A stretch of 64,000 nt of DNA from Myotis daubentonii (Eukaryota > Chordata > Mammalia > Chiroptera > Vespertilionidae). Below are positions 37,045 to 49,379 of the stretch, piece after piece; position 1 is the stretch's first letter; each line of letters begins with the position of its first letter. The notes beneath the pieces are model-generated. The model did not search any database. It was not told the origin of the DNA and saw only the letters and a program-made list of their open reading frames with translations. Location: assembly GCF_963259705.1 (NCBI RefSeq), contig NC_081849.1, positions 57,260,093-57,324,092 of the forward strand, given 5' to 3'. The position numbers and the translations under genes were made by a program.

Positions 37045-37392
37045 AAACAAACAAAAAACCTGTGGATGGGTACCTGACATTATTAAAGGGAACAGTGATT
37101 AAGATAAAGTTCTTAAGATGGGGAGAATATTCTGTATTATCTAGATGGGCCCAGTGTAATAAGAGGTCAGAATTAGAGAAAGAAATGTGAGAATGGAAGC
37201 AGAGGTAGGAGTGATACAGGGAATCTTCTAGAAGCTGACTAAGGCAAAGAACCAGATTTTTCCAGGAAATTCCAGAATAACATAGCCCCACTAACCTATT
37301 TTCAGACTTCTGATATCTATCAAACTAAGCTAATAAACTTGTACTGTTTTAAGCCACTCAATTTATGGTAAATTGTTACAATAGGAAACTTA
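37045..37392 (+). repeat. MaLR (MLT1-like) LTR, second copy
   Basis: It shares phrases with the copy at 10682-11115: AAGATGGGGAGAATATTCTG, GATGGGCCCAGTGTAAT, TTTTAAGCCACTCAATTTATG and CAATAGGAAACTTATAAA at the end. It is diverged and non-coding. Confidence 0.6.
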
Positions 37393-38454
37393 TAAAGCTT
37401 CATGATCAGCAATAGCTTCAAATTTACATGTTGACTATGATCTGCAAATGAAGTTATATATTGTTAGAAATACATGGATGTGATTGAAGAAAGAAAACAC
37501 TGTTCATTCAGCTTTGTGTCCCATAACTAGGTCCTGGGTGCACTATGATCTATGATTGCTTAATAAATGCTTTAATTACCTTGTGAATGACAAAATGTAT
37601 TCTAGAGTACTTGGGATGTTTAAAGTATAGTTGTAGTCAATGTATACCACAATTTTATAACCTCACATTGGCATGTCCTTATTTTTTAATACATAAAGAA
37701 GTGCTCTCATCTTTTTATGTAAAAGGCTTAAAGTTCCCCTTTTTGTTTCTCTGTTTCTGTGTGCCAGTATACCTTGGAATATTTACCTTGGGAATTTAAA
37801 AATTATTATTAGAGAATTCTAGATCAACTTGGGTTCATTTTTCTATTGTTAATTCAAGCATCATTAGCACTGTCAGTCATCTCCCTCCTCTCCAACTGCA
37901 CTTACTGTTTTAATAGTATTTCTAGAGGTTAGTTGGGGTGTTGCTCACAAATGCTAATGAGCAGCTTAAAGGTTTACCTTTAACTCTTGAAATCTGAGCC
38001 AAAGAAAATAAATTATTGTTCTACCATGGGCCAGCCCAGCATTTCTGTCAGCCTATGAATTCTAATTTCCGCTTTGCCATTATGTATCTTATTTGGACAG
38101 TACTGTCTATTGAGCTCTGACTTTTAATCTATTTATATGCATATGATAGGTGGCACTGAAAATTGAGGTTCTTCTGTAGAGAATTCAAACTAAATAGCAC
38201 ATGACTACAAGATTATTATCTTTCATTTTCTCAGTATTTCTTTTACAATTAATTATTAACTGGCTCACCTGTACACTTTGTTCTTCCTATATACCTAAAA
38301 AAGTAAAACTAGTGAATATTTAGCCTTTGGACTGAATGATATATTTGACATCATTACTGCTACCAAATTTTCACTTTTCATAGGAACCACTTGGGTACAA
38401 TTATTAATATATATAGTATTTCTTATATATTTGTATAATATAATCACTTACATA
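37393..38454. other. Intergenic sequence without recognised features
   Basis: AT-rich sequence. A GATTGCTTAATAAATGCTTT phrase near 37553 may be an L2 end. No gene is seen. Confidence 0.4.
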
Positions 38455-38526
38455 TCACATATAATAAAACCCTAATAGGCAAATCGACCAAACGGCAGAA
38501 TGACTGTTCGCTATGATGCGCACTGA

Positions 38527-38540
38527 CCACCAGGGGGCAG
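38527..38540 (+). promoter_or_regulatory. CTCF-like motif in HeliBat
   Basis: CCACCAGGGGGCAG is a strong match to the core CTCF recognition sequence as generally described. Binding is inferred only. Confidence 0.55.
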
Positions 38541-38556
38541 ACGCTCAATGCAGGAG

Positions 38557-38570
38557 CTACCTCCTGGTGG
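38557..38570 (-). promoter_or_regulatory. CTCF-like motif in HeliBat, opposite orientation
   Basis: The minus strand reads CCACCAGGAGGTAG, giving a second motif 16 bp from the first and pointing the other way. Binding is inferred only. Confidence 0.45.
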
Positions 38571-38790
38571 TCAGTGCGCTCCCACAAGGGGAGCGCTACT
38601 CAGCCAGAAGCTGGGCTCACAGCTGGTGAGCGCAGTGGCAGTGGCAGGAGCCTCTCCCGGGGAGCAGGCCGAAGCCTGCAGGCAGACATCCCCTGAGGGG
38701 TCCCGGACTGTGAGAGGGCACAGGCCAGGTTGAGGGGACAACCCCCCCCCCGACCCAGTGCATGAATGTTGTGCACCGGGCCTCTAGTTA

Positions 38791-39406
38791 TCCTATCTAA
38801 TAAAAGAGAAATATGGTAATTGGCGTACGACCGCTACCCTTCCCATTGGCTAATCAGGGCAATATGCAAATTAACTGCCAGCCAAGATGGCGGCCGGCAG
38901 CCAGGCATCTTGAAACTAACATGAGGCTTGCTTGCTTCAGTGACGGAGGACTCCAACGTTCCCCGCATGCCGCTGCAGGCCTCTGAGCTGCAAGCAACTA
39001 TGTAACAAACATAGAAGCTAAACAAAACCCCAGAAACCTGCCGGGCTTCAGCCAGTAGGATCGCAACATTGTAAGCAAAGGCCAGAAACCCACTTTCAGT
39101 AGCGGAGGCCTAAGAGCTGGAGCCAAGTCTCAAAGCTAAAGCTGGCCCAGAATAAAAAAGAAAAAAAGAAAAAAAGGAGCTGTTGGGAGCTTCAGTCACC
39201 CCCAGCCTGAAAACAGCCCTCAGCTCCTCACCCAGACTGGCCAGGCACCCCAGTGGGGACCCCCACCCTGAAGGGTGTGTGACCAGCTGCAAACAGCCAT
39301 CATCCCCTCACCCAGGCTGGCCATGACCCCAGTGGGGACCCCCACCCTGATCCAGGACACCCTTCAGGGCAAACCAGCCAGCCCCCACATGTGCACCAGG
39401 CCTCTA
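38791..39406 (+). mobile_element. HeliBat Helitron, array unit 2
   Basis: It starts TCCTATCTAATAAAAGAG three bases after unit 1 and ends GTGCACCAGGCCTCTA, where unit 3 begins. The first 90 bases (TTGGCGTACGACCGC, GGCAATATGCAAATTAACTG) match the 5' end of the large element at 52733-54034, so both belong to one subfamily. Confidence 0.85.
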
Positions 39407-40131
39407 TCCTATATAGTAAAAGGGTAATATGCCTCCCAGCACCGGGATCAGCGGAACCACGAGGCCTCCTGGCACCGGGATCAGCGTGACGGGGGCAGCG
39501 CCCCAACCCCCTGATCGGCCCTGCTCTGTGTGTGACAGGGTGCTGCGCCCCAACCCCCCCCCCCCACGGGCCCTGCTCTGTGTGTGACGGGGTAGAGCCA
39601 TAACCTCCCCATCAGCCCTGCCCTGAGTGTGACAGTGGCAGCGCCCCAAACCCCTGATTGTCCCTGCTCTGTGGGTGATAGAGGGTGGCGCCCCAACCCC
39701 CTGATTGGCCCTGCTCTGTGCATGACAGGGTACAGAGCCCCAACCCCCCTGATGGGCCCTGCTCTGTGCATGACAGGGGGTGGCGCCGCAACCTCCCCAT
39801 CGACCCTGCCTTGAGTGTGACAGGGGGCGGTGCCCCAACCCCCCAATCGGCCCTACCCTGAGTGTGACTGAGGGTGGCATCGCAACCTCCCAATCTGCCC
39901 TGCTCTGTGCATGACAGGGGATGGCGCCCCAACTCCCCAATCGGCCCTGCTCTGAGCTCAACTAGGGGCTGCACCTAGGGATTGGGCCTGCCCTCTGCCA
40001 CCCGGTAGCAGGCCTAAGCCAGCAGGTCGTTATCTCCTGAGGAGTCCCAGACTGCGAGAGGGCACAGGCCGGGCTGAGGGACCCCCCCCTTTCCCCCCGA
40101 GTGCACAAATTTTTGTGCACCGGGCCTCTAG
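39407..40131 (+). mobile_element. HeliBat Helitron, array unit 3, with internal minisatellite
   Basis: It starts TCCTATATAGTAAAAGGG directly after unit 2 and ends with the hairpin GTGCACAAATTTTTGTGCAC then CGGGCCTCTAG at 40131. Most of its interior is a minisatellite of roughly 55-65 bp units. Confidence 0.88.
39480..39960 (+). repeat. Minisatellite inside HeliBat unit 3
   Basis: Eight or nine imperfect units each contain GGCCCTGCTCTGTG or a variant, then TGACAGGG and GCGCCCCAACCCC. The repeat has no stops in several minus-strand frames, which creates long spurious open frames there. Confidence 0.85.
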
Positions 40132-40307
40132 TCTATAATAATAAAAGCATAACATGCTAATTAGACCAGACGTCCTTCCGGACGACCTTCCAGATGAAGC
40201 TGGGGCTGCGAGGGAAGCCTGGGTTCTTGGTGCCAGAGGGAAGCTGGTGCCAGCGGCCGGGGGAAGGAAGGCCTACTCTTGCATGAATTTCATGTTCTGG
40301 GCCTCTA
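40132..40307 (+). mobile_element. HeliBat Helitron, array unit 4
   Basis: It begins TCTATAATAATAAAAGCA immediately after the CTAG of unit 3 and ends GCATGAATTTCATG then TTCTGGGCCTCTAT, with CTAT in place of CTAG. Confidence 0.8.
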
Positions 40308-43300
40308 TCACATAATAATCTTAGTAAACGTATTACTAGCAGCTTCCTACATCTACTCAAAAGATATAGCTTCCATAGACTCCTGGTCACAGCAGGGCAG
40401 AGGATTCAGAGGATTTTTCCTTGGCCTTCTTCCCAAGATAGGAAGAGGTCAGAATTGGAGGGTAATCTGTATGGGCTGATACACTCTTTGCAATCCTTTG
40501 TTTCTACAGGTTATTCACAATGGGCTCTTCATAACTATGCCAAACCCTCTTCTTTACCATTATAAAAGCTAAAACCAGGGCTGAAATATTAACAAACTGA
40601 GTATATACCTAAGAAATTATTTCTGTTACTGAAAACCCTCTGGTTATAGATCGCAAGTAACAGACCAGGAACTGATTTCCACAATGTGACAAACTTTCGG
40701 TCACTTGTAAGTGAAACTGTCCTCAGAACCATACTGTTTGGCCTACGTTTTATTAGAGAGTGAAATAATGATGTGAAAGTTCTTCATTATTTGTATTTTT
40801 TTTTCATTACAATTGTGTTAAATATAACTTTAATCAGAGTTAAAACTATTTCACATGATGGTCTTAATTTAAAATTCATAAAACTAAAAAAATGGGAAAT
40901 TTTGCAATAACACAGATGGCCAACACAATTCCTTTGAAAGTCTATGAACAATTTGGAAGGTGGCTTCTATTACCCCCAAAATGGCCACACTTTGCTGTGC
41001 CCATTTATTTGACGGAAGAGCCATGATTTCAAAATGAAATGGATTTTTTCTTCACCTGCAGTGACAGACACCCAACAAAGAATTTATTAACATTAAACCT
41101 ACATTATCTTGAAAAGGGAGCCAAAGGGCCCAGTATCTACTAGAGATGCACAAACTTGTTTCAAATGAATAACTCCATGGTTATCATTTTTGATAAACAA
41201 TCCTCTGGTGTTAACGATAGAGGAGAAATCATGTATTTTGCCCAATTTCTTTCTTATGTTCAGGGGGTCCTGTTTCAACAACCTCGGCTGTCTAAATTAC
41301 ACATCTCTTGAAATCATGTGTGCTACATTTGAACTGTGAATTGCTTCTTCATATCTTGGGAGTGGAACTGGTTTGAGTCCTATCTTGTGGGAGACTTCTC
41401 TCCAGTTTCAAATCCTCTGAACAGCATAAGTAAATGTGTCAGACCAGAGAAACTGTGGAAGAAACTGTCAAACAGAAGGGGAAAATCAGATGGAGTCAGG
41501 AAGGAGGGTGACTGACTTTTGCCATCACCTTGTATATTCTAGTTTCTGATTCCATTGCAAGTAGACTAACAGCAACTAAGGCAAAAGCAGCTTTACCCTG
41601 AGAATATGCGTAGTTGTGGTGGAAAAGGCAGGTCCAGGCCCTTCTTTGCACATAACCTAGTTCTTACTAGTAGTTCCCAGTCAGGCTACACATCAAAATC
41701 ATCTGTGGGGGTTTTACAGGTGCAAAGTTGGAATCAGAATCGGAGGCAAGAGCTTGGAAGTGATTATTCTAATGAGTTCCTCTGTTGGTAAACACTTTGC
41801 TAGATCATATACAAAGGTGAAAAACCTGGCCTACTTTACCAACTCGTAATTCATCAGGGTGAACAGAGGGCCTTATTGTAGCATAATGGTTTGAGCACTG
41901 AATCAAGGAGTAGGTTCATTTTACTCTGTGGTGACATACACTTGTTGAATAATTGTAGCTAATTATATATATATATAACATTTCACACACAGTATTGTGT
42001 GCTTATATCAATAACCTTTCAGGTCTACAACTGCTTTTGTGGGACAAAGCTTATCACTGCTCCCTTTTTTCTGATATGGAACTTAAAATTAGTAACTTGA
42101 CTATTAGTTCTGTTTAAACTATACTGGCCTCTGAGGGAGAGTGTTTCCAATGTGTTTTCAGTACTCCTCATGGTGAAGTTCACCTCTTTCATGCCAATAA
42201 ATCTTGACAAAACGTTACAATAAACTATCCTTCAGTGAATAGTGAGCAATATCTCCTACAGCAAACTTTTTCATACAGAATGAGATAAATTAAGTGAAGA
42301 AGGGATTGAAAACTATAATATACCTTAGGAATTAAAATTTCCTTTTATCTTAAATGTTGACTCTTAACATCATCATCATCCTGTAATATAAATTAAAAAT
42401 TTTCTCCACATATTGCTACTTCTTCATTTTATTACCTGAATTCAACATTTTTATTATTTCAAAAGTTTTATTTCAGTGTTTTCTGACACTAGCCACCACG
42501 ATTGTTCTTGAATAGAAGTGTAATATAAATAAATAAATTGACATTGAACCCTCTGTTCATGATGAAATATTCCCAGAAATTGCATAGTGATTCGACTTTC
42601 AATGGCTTTTATTGTTGGATTTTGAAAAAGCTTTTTAAAAGTCTTAAATATGTTCAATTTATTTTTCAAAGGTCCCTAGTATAACACTGAGGCCTCTTAC
42701 AAAAATCATATTTTCATTTCCTCATTAACTTGTTCTAGCTTAACACTTAGGAACCAAGGCCACCATGTTGCAAAATTCTTAAAGAAGCTTGCCCAGGAAA
42801 TACCGTGTAAACTTTGCCTCCTCAAGTTGGGCAATGCAGTGGTACAGACAAAACTTTCATTCATTATTCCATTCTGTTGTTAACTAATTTTAGAATGATG
42901 AGATTTTACTGTGTGTGTGTTAGGTTTGGGATTAAAAAATACAATTGCAAATGCCTAAATTACATGTTTTAGATTCTTCAAAGAAAGGATGAATTAAATT
43001 TTGCTTATTTTTTCTAGTGAAAACTATTCATTGAGCTAAATCTTTAAAAAATGGACTTCAATATCACCATAAAGTGGAAGTGGAAAATGTTTTTCCATGA
43101 AGGAGGAATTTGTGGAAATTGTTAAAAAGTTATTAAAATGGTTTTCAACTAAAGAGTTTACTGTGGGAGGGAAAGTGATCTCTTCTTCATGAGTGGAAAC
43201 TAAAAGTTTTCATAAAAGTGGTGCAGTTATTACGACAGCACAAATTATATTAATAGTTAGTTGGGAATTGAATAAAATGTTACCAAGTTTCAAAGGCTCC

Positions 43301-43887
43301 ATTTTTAATTGAGTTTTGTGTGATTGCCACTTGAATGAAATCAAATCTAAGTATTTCTCCTTTTTGTGTTTGTGGTGCAGACATTCATTTGCTCAGGATT
43401 TTCCTGCTTATAATCATTAGCATTCAAACTTTTTGATTGCCATGCTGTCAAAAACTGAAAAGTGCAAATGAGAAACAAACTGGTAGGAAGGAATATAAAA
43501 AACTTGCATCTCTAGTGTTTAATAGAGATATTAATGACATCCAGAGCAGATTTTTTTTTAGATTGCTGATTATTCACTCCTATAAATTAACAGACATCCA
43601 GAACTCAATGATAGTACCCCCTCCACTGTAACACCATTCACTTTGCCTGCCCTCCCCTTTTATTCCTCATTTAAATTCACTGTCTGTTATTCCAATGATC
43701 TCCAAAAAAGGTATGTACACCCTCAGGAGTATGCAAGATAATAATTTGGGTACAGAAACGAAATGTTAAAGCTTCAATTTGTATTTGCTTTTCTTTTTCA
43801 ACCTTTTTAAAATTTATTTTTTGTGAGTTTTGTAATGTGTTAATCTTAGTATAATAGCATATGTATATAATTTAATTTTTATATTTT
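40308..43887. other. Unique intergenic sequence
   Basis: About 3.6 kb of AT-rich sequence with almost no recognisable young repeat. The only simple repeat noticed is a short (AT)n at 41966-41977. The stretch could include conserved non-coding elements, but no alignment is available. Confidence 0.45.
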
Positions 43888-44110
43888 ATTTAAAATATTT
43901 TTATTGATTTTTTTTATTTTAGAGAGAGAGGAAGGGAGAGGGCGAGAAAGAGAGAAACATCGGTGTGAGAGTGAAGCATCAATGGGCTGCCTCCTGCACA
44001 CACCCCCACCAGGCATGAAGCCTGCAATCTGGCCATGTGCCCTGGGAATCAAACTGGTAACCTTTCAGTGCACAGGACGGCACCCAAACAACTGAGCAAC
44101 ACTGGCCAGG
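43888..44110 (-). repeat. Older VES-like SINE, minus strand
   Basis: Read on the minus strand it starts CCTGGCCAGTGTTGCTCAG and ends in a GA/CT-rich part and T-run at the left. The body GCAGGAGGCAGCCCATTGATG is recognisable. Confidence 0.85.
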
Positions 44111-44111
44111 C

Positions 44112-44264
44112 CAGTGGTTCTCAACCTTCCTAATGCCGCGACCCTTTAATACAGTTCCTCATGTTGTGGTGACCCCCAACCATAAAATTATTTTCGTTGC
44201 TACTTCATAACTATAATTTTGCTACTGTTATGAATCATAATGTAAATATCTGATATGTAGGATG
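44112..44264 (-). mobile_element. Truncated nhAT MITE
   Basis: The left edge CAGTGGTTCTCAACC is the hAT terminus seen at 51424 and 61685, in the other orientation. The rest matches the copy at 61685-61896 to about GATATGTAGGATG, then breaks off before the other terminus; a SINE follows. Confidence 0.75.
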
Positions 44265-44273
44265 TATATGAGA

Positions 44274-44425
44274 GCCCTCCCAGAGTGGCTGTTGGTTGAA
44301 TGTCCTCCTGTGCACTGAAAGTTTGCCGGTTTGATTCCCAGTCAGGGCACATACCTGGGTTGTGGGGTCATCCCTGATTAGGACACATATGGAAAGCAAC
44401 CTATCAATGTCTCTCTCGCCTCTTG

Positions 44426-44483
<58 letters not shown>

Positions 44484-44505
44484 TCCTAGGCTGAGGATTA
44501 AAAAC
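44274..44505 (+). repeat. Older VES-like SINE with CT expansion
   Basis: It starts GCCCTCCCAGAGTGGCTG, has the B-box GGTTTGATTCCCAG, body ACCTATCAATGTCTCTCTC, and ends in a (CT)n tract at about 44430-44480. Confidence 0.8.
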
Positions 44506-47382
44506 AACATTCTTATGGAAAAGAGCAAGCTATGATGGAAAACATAAATGATCATAAATGAGAAGATCCAAGTTGTTTTGCTTCATCCCTATCTCTGAAT
44601 GACTTTTTCTTTCATTTTTACTAAGCTCAGTTTCTTCCTCTAAAAATTAAGCATAATGATATCATTTTCCTGCCCTACTTCACAGGGTAGTTTTTAGAAT
44701 AAAATTTATGTGAATTATTTATATAAAAGAAGTTTTTCCTGAACTCTAAAGAAAACTCTATGCTAACACTGGTGATTCTTCATTGTGGTTCTATCATCTT
44801 CTCCTGGTAAATTGTACTTGACTGGAAGGAAAGGTTTCTCCCTGTTTTATGCTTTAGTTACATTCTCTTCCATGTCTAGTAAAATTCTTTACCCATAACA
44901 AAATTCTTTAAAAAAGAAGTAAAAGCTTTTAAGGAATAGTGGCCTTCTGTTTTCAAAACTGCTCATGCTTTTGAGCAAAAAGGTGGAGGTGTTTGAGGGG
45001 TTCCTACCAGTACCAACTTGTGTACCCCGAAGCACTTTTTATCAGTAAAAAGGGAAAACATGTACTGGAGAGAATGCTTGATTTATACCTGTCTAGGCAA
45101 TCAACCTGCCACCCACAGAAATGTTGGAAGTTTGGCAGTTAATCAGCAAGGCAATGTTTTGTGCTCTGTTCTCTATTGGTGATCCTTGGAGTTTGTTCCA
45201 TAATGGCGCACCCTAGTCATTTTGTCCCATAATGAAAGCTCTGTGAGTAGGGGTTTGCTCTACATCTCCAGAGCATCTCCAGTGCTGGAACAGTGTCAGG
45301 TGTATCCGGAGTGCTCAGTAAATACTTGGTGGATTAATGAATCAAACAACTTATCATGGAAATGAAGGATATGTGTACGCTATTAAAATGTTTAATATTT
45401 GTGCAACCGTTGATTTTACTTAATTCAGTAAAAGTTTTCCCCAATTTTTGTCTTCATAGAAGACTTAAACTAGTTTGAGCTCAATTCTTTCCTAGTGCTC
45501 ATCTTCCCCCTATATTCAAATTATATTGCAGTTTCTCTTTTATGTTAATATGTATGCATATTTCTTTTAAATGTACAAAATAATGGACATCCTTTTCATT
45601 AAAACTCAGTTCTATCTAAGCTCCTATTTTTCTGGGACCACACTTTATTTTTGAGAAAAATAAAAAAAAACAAGCTCTGTGTTTGAATATAAATACATCC
45701 ATTCTCAAGGATATGCCTTTCTATGGACTAATTACACTTTTTTCCCTCAATTTATAACCCATTACGTTTTCACACAAAGGCCAGAGAGGTTATAGAATTT
45801 AACCATTCAAGATATCATTATAGTTACTTTCAGAAATTGAATCATGAATTTGAAGATTAGAAAATAATCACATTTTTAGGTATTATTTAAATATGCTAAG
45901 ACTCAAAATTTAGATGCATTTTTTTCTCATTCTCCTAAATAGCACTTTTCTAAAGCAGTTGAATAGTATCTCTATAAGGTTTATAGAGTAACAATTCATA
46001 GGGTCCCAGATTTGTATCTAGTTGCTCAATTGACCAATTGAGTTATTTTCTCTTTTCTCACCATGCCCACCTTTTGGTGAATTAATTAATGAGGTGTGAA
46101 TTGGCCAAAAGTCAAGAAGTGAGGTATGAAAACAGGGGAAATTCTGGATAAAAAGAACTAGATAATTAAATCCTGGCTAGTCAAAAGGATTGTTAAATTG
46201 TTGTCTCCTTATCAGACTGGAGAACTCAATTTATCAACATTAGTTGATTCTCTTGCAGATGATGTAACCTGACAGACAGCAACACGTAGGGATCTGGTGA
46301 CTAAGGCAAGTAATTTGGTAGCACAGGGTAAGTGGGGATGAATTTTTTTTTAATCAATTAGGGTTACATTTCTTAGAGGTTATTTAGCCTGTTACACATT
46401 AACAGCATGTTTTAAACACATTTTGTGCTTTTTAAACATTTCTATAATTATAGAAAATGAATTTTTCTGCTCACAACTTAATTATAGGAAAAAATGATGA
46501 TGAACTCTTAGATACTGACTCTTGTTCATGTGGTAGGATGTCAGGGATATTTTACAGGCGATAGGCATAATTCAACTTCCTTTGGATGGATGACTAAATT
46601 GGGTTCAACTAAAACTTAATTTAGAGTTCAACCATAAATATTCATTTACTGCAATACAATGGGGTTCTTTTTTAAGTGACAGTTTCTACTCTCATTATTA
46701 TATTTATGCAACAAATTTCCCAGATGCCTAAGAATATAGCCAAGAAAAAAATGCTTTTGAAGATTGAAAAAAGATTTATATACTATCTGGATCTCAGCTA
46801 GCAAAAATTAATTAATTCATAGGTCTAAATCATGTCTTTCCATAACGAAGCCAAAGTACCAGCTTCCCAGATGCGTGTATTGTCACCATCCCATGTAAGT
46901 CCTCAAATGCTGACAGCACCTCCTTTGGGGCAGGGAGATATAAAAGAGAACATATGCTAGCAGAACGGAGAGCGCAATCATAGGCATGTTGGGCAGAAAA
47001 TTATAGTTCTTAAAGCAAATAGTCAAGGAATATTGCATAATCATGCATTACTGAAAAATCACAGTGATCCACTGACCAGTCTACAACATCCTCCACTGGA
47101 GACAGGGCACCTCCTGTCAACAAGTGCCCTCAGTACTGGAAGACAATTGCAGTGTCAATTGCCAAATGTTCTGCATATGTTGACTGTGATTGTCAAACAA
47201 AGGATTCTTTTTCAGTGTGCTTTCACCATTGTAGATACTTGATTATTTCTTGTGCTCTCTTCACTTCCATCATTGCCATTGCACTTACAGCCATTTATGT
47301 ATTTTCTTATTTGTATATTTGTCTCCAACTCTAAACTCCAAACTACCCATGGTCATTTTTCTTAAAAAGAAAGACAATTTTT
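44506..47382. other. Intergenic sequence with an L2 remnant
   Basis: At about 45190-45350, TTGTCCCATAATGAAAGCTC, then GGAACAGTGTCAGG and GTGCTCAGTAAATACTTGG make an L2 3' end. The remainder is AT-rich with no gene seen. A TATA-like site is at 46939-46946. Confidence 0.55.
46939..46946 (+). promoter_or_regulatory. Possible TATA box
   Basis: TATAAAAG stands in a G-rich local context (GGGGCAGGGAGATATAAAAG). No initiator or known gene follows; a chance match is quite possible. Confidence 0.15.
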
Positions 47383-47608
47383 AAAAATATATTTTTATTA
47401 ACTTAGAGAGGAAGGAGAGAAATAGAAAGAAACGTCGATGAGAGAGACACATCAATAGGCTGCCCCCTGCATACCCTCTCCCCCGCCACCCCCCCAGCCC
47501 CACTGGGGATTGAGCACGCAACCTGGGAATGTGCCCTGACTGGGAATGGAACTGGGGACTTCTTTGTTCATTGGTCAACATCCAACCACTGAGCCATACC
47601 AGCTGGGC
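47383..47608 (-). repeat. VES-like SINE, minus strand
   Basis: On the minus strand it starts GCCCAGCTGGTATGGCTC and ends at a T-rich tail on the left. The imperfect flanks AAAGACAATTTTT and GGAGACAATTTTTT are the target duplication. Confidence 0.87.
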
Positions 47609-47619
47609 AAGGAGACAAT

Positions 47620-48245
47620 TTTTTAACCAAATTATAATTTATGCAGGGAAGTACACATATCCTCATGTAGAGGTCGATGAATTTCACAAAATAAATATAA
47701 CTGTATAACAAGTATCCAAATTAAGAAACAGAAGACTAGCAGAGACTAGCAGGGCCCAGAATACTCCTCTATTCTAAGTTGGTATGCTCTCTTGGTAAAC
47801 GTTTTTGGACTTCGAAAAGCCAACACTTCTCTGCCTATTCTTGGACTTAATATAAATAAGATTATACAGTATATACTATTTTGTTTCTGGCTTCTTTGGT
47901 TCAACATAATGTTTATGAAATTTCGTGTTGTGTGTAGTTATAAATCATCCTATTTTTCTACAATATTACTTGTGTGACGATGCCTCAGTTCATTCTGTTG
48001 CTGATTTCCCTTTGGGCAGTTTGTAGTTGAAACTATTACAAGTGATGCTGCTGTAAGGATACATTCACAAAAGTCTGTGTGTTTTGGTGCACATATGTAT
48101 ATAGCTCCGTGGTGTTTATACCTTGTAGTGTAATTGTTGAGCCATAGAGTATGCATCTCTTCAGTTTTGATAGCTATACCAGAAAGTTTTCCAAAGTGGT
48201 TAAGCCAGTTTCCACTTTCACCATCAGTGTATGAATGAGGAGTCA
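47620..48245 (-). repeat. Old L1-type 3' region, antisense
   Basis: Phrases such as TTCAACATAATGTTTATG, TGTGTAGTTATAAATC and the later GTTTCCACTTTCACCATC stretch follow the order of an antisense old L1M or HAL1 3' UTR. It is highly diverged and the limits are approximate. Confidence 0.5.
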
Positions 48246-48335
48246 TATCTGATCTGTTCACCATTGTGTCTCCTACACATGTCACAGTGCTTCACACCTA
48301 GTGGGCACTAAAGAAGTCTTGGTTGAATAAATTCC
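48246..48335 (+). repeat. L2 3' end
   Basis: CACAGTGCTTCACACCTAGTG followed by GGGCACTAAAG and GTTGAATAAATTCC is a typical L2 terminus. Confidence 0.6.
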
Positions 48336-48563
48336 ATTGACATGTGTTAGAAGTGTCTAAATGACTATTATAATTTTGTTGATTTTTACCAAGTTTGTAA
48401 GAAGCCAAAACAATTACTAGCCCATTTCACAGTTTTGACAAAATTCATCCCTAGATAATCAGTATCTAAACAAACACACACACACACACAGAGGGGAAAA
48501 GGAGACTTATGTAGTATTTTAAAGAAACTAAATTTTTCAAAAAAGAGGAAATAACTGTTCTTA

Positions 48564-48566
48564 AAG

Positions 48567-48604
<38 letters not shown>
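48564..48604. repeat. (AAT)n microsatellite
   Basis: An uninterrupted AAT repeat of about 13 units. Confidence 0.95.
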
Positions 48605-48607
<3 letters not shown>

Positions 48608-49379
48608 CTTCTTCATTGAATCCTGTTTTCTAGCACAAAGAGTTAACTCAATGGAATAAACAGAGTATGTATATATTAGGACAGAAAGGCTCTTTAGTCT
48701 CAACTTTCCCAAATGTTCTTTGTACATTTGAGGACATAAAGCCTTAAACATATCAAATTAGGTGCCCTAAAATTAAGAAAGTATCCTTGGGATTCATAAG
48801 TTAATATTCTTTATTTTAATCTTTAAAACTTGGGGTTTAATGATTATTTTATTTGTTCAAGGTAATGAATTTTACTAAGAACAGTCTGGAGTTTTTATTT
48901 TATTGGTATAACATTCATTTTTTTATTTTAGCCACCCCCAAAACACATTTTTTTTCATTACTTAAATAGAATAAATTATTTTTGTCAATATGTAAAATTG
49001 TTTAGATTTTTAGCTCTGGAATAAGATTTGCTTTATTTTTCACATCATATGGTTAGAATCAGTTCTAAGGATTAGTGGTTTTGGTTTTTGCATGGACTTT
49101 TTATTTGTTTGGGTTTTTTTTAGTAAATACACCTAATGAATAAAACCATGTTGACAAATAATAATGCTCTAAGTCTTTCATCCAAAGAATTAGTACTTTA
49201 TAGCAAATACAGTGAAAATTGAGAGAAGTTCAATTCAACATATAATATGTTCCTACTCAACAACTGCAAATACCCCCAGGACGCTTGAGTCATTGCAGTG
49301 TTCCAAGGTCTAGGACAATGACCAGTTGTGGATGAAGATGAGTGTAGTAAATTTTACTAATGAATTTAAATCTTTACCC

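Larger units (their letters stand above)
38455..38787 (+). mobile_element. HeliBat Helitron, array unit 1
   Basis: It starts TCACATATAATAAAACCC and ends GTGCACCGGGCCTCTAG at 38787. A perfect 17-bp inverted repeat (38518-38534 with 38563-38579, GCGCACTGACCACCAGG) lies near the 5' end and each arm overlaps a CTCF-like motif. Confidence 0.88.

Noticed and set aside
39404..39974. Minus-strand frames of 120-185 codons with repeated QSRA-like words
   Set aside because: The frames follow the minisatellite in a HeliBat; the repeat lacks stops, and no gene signal exists.
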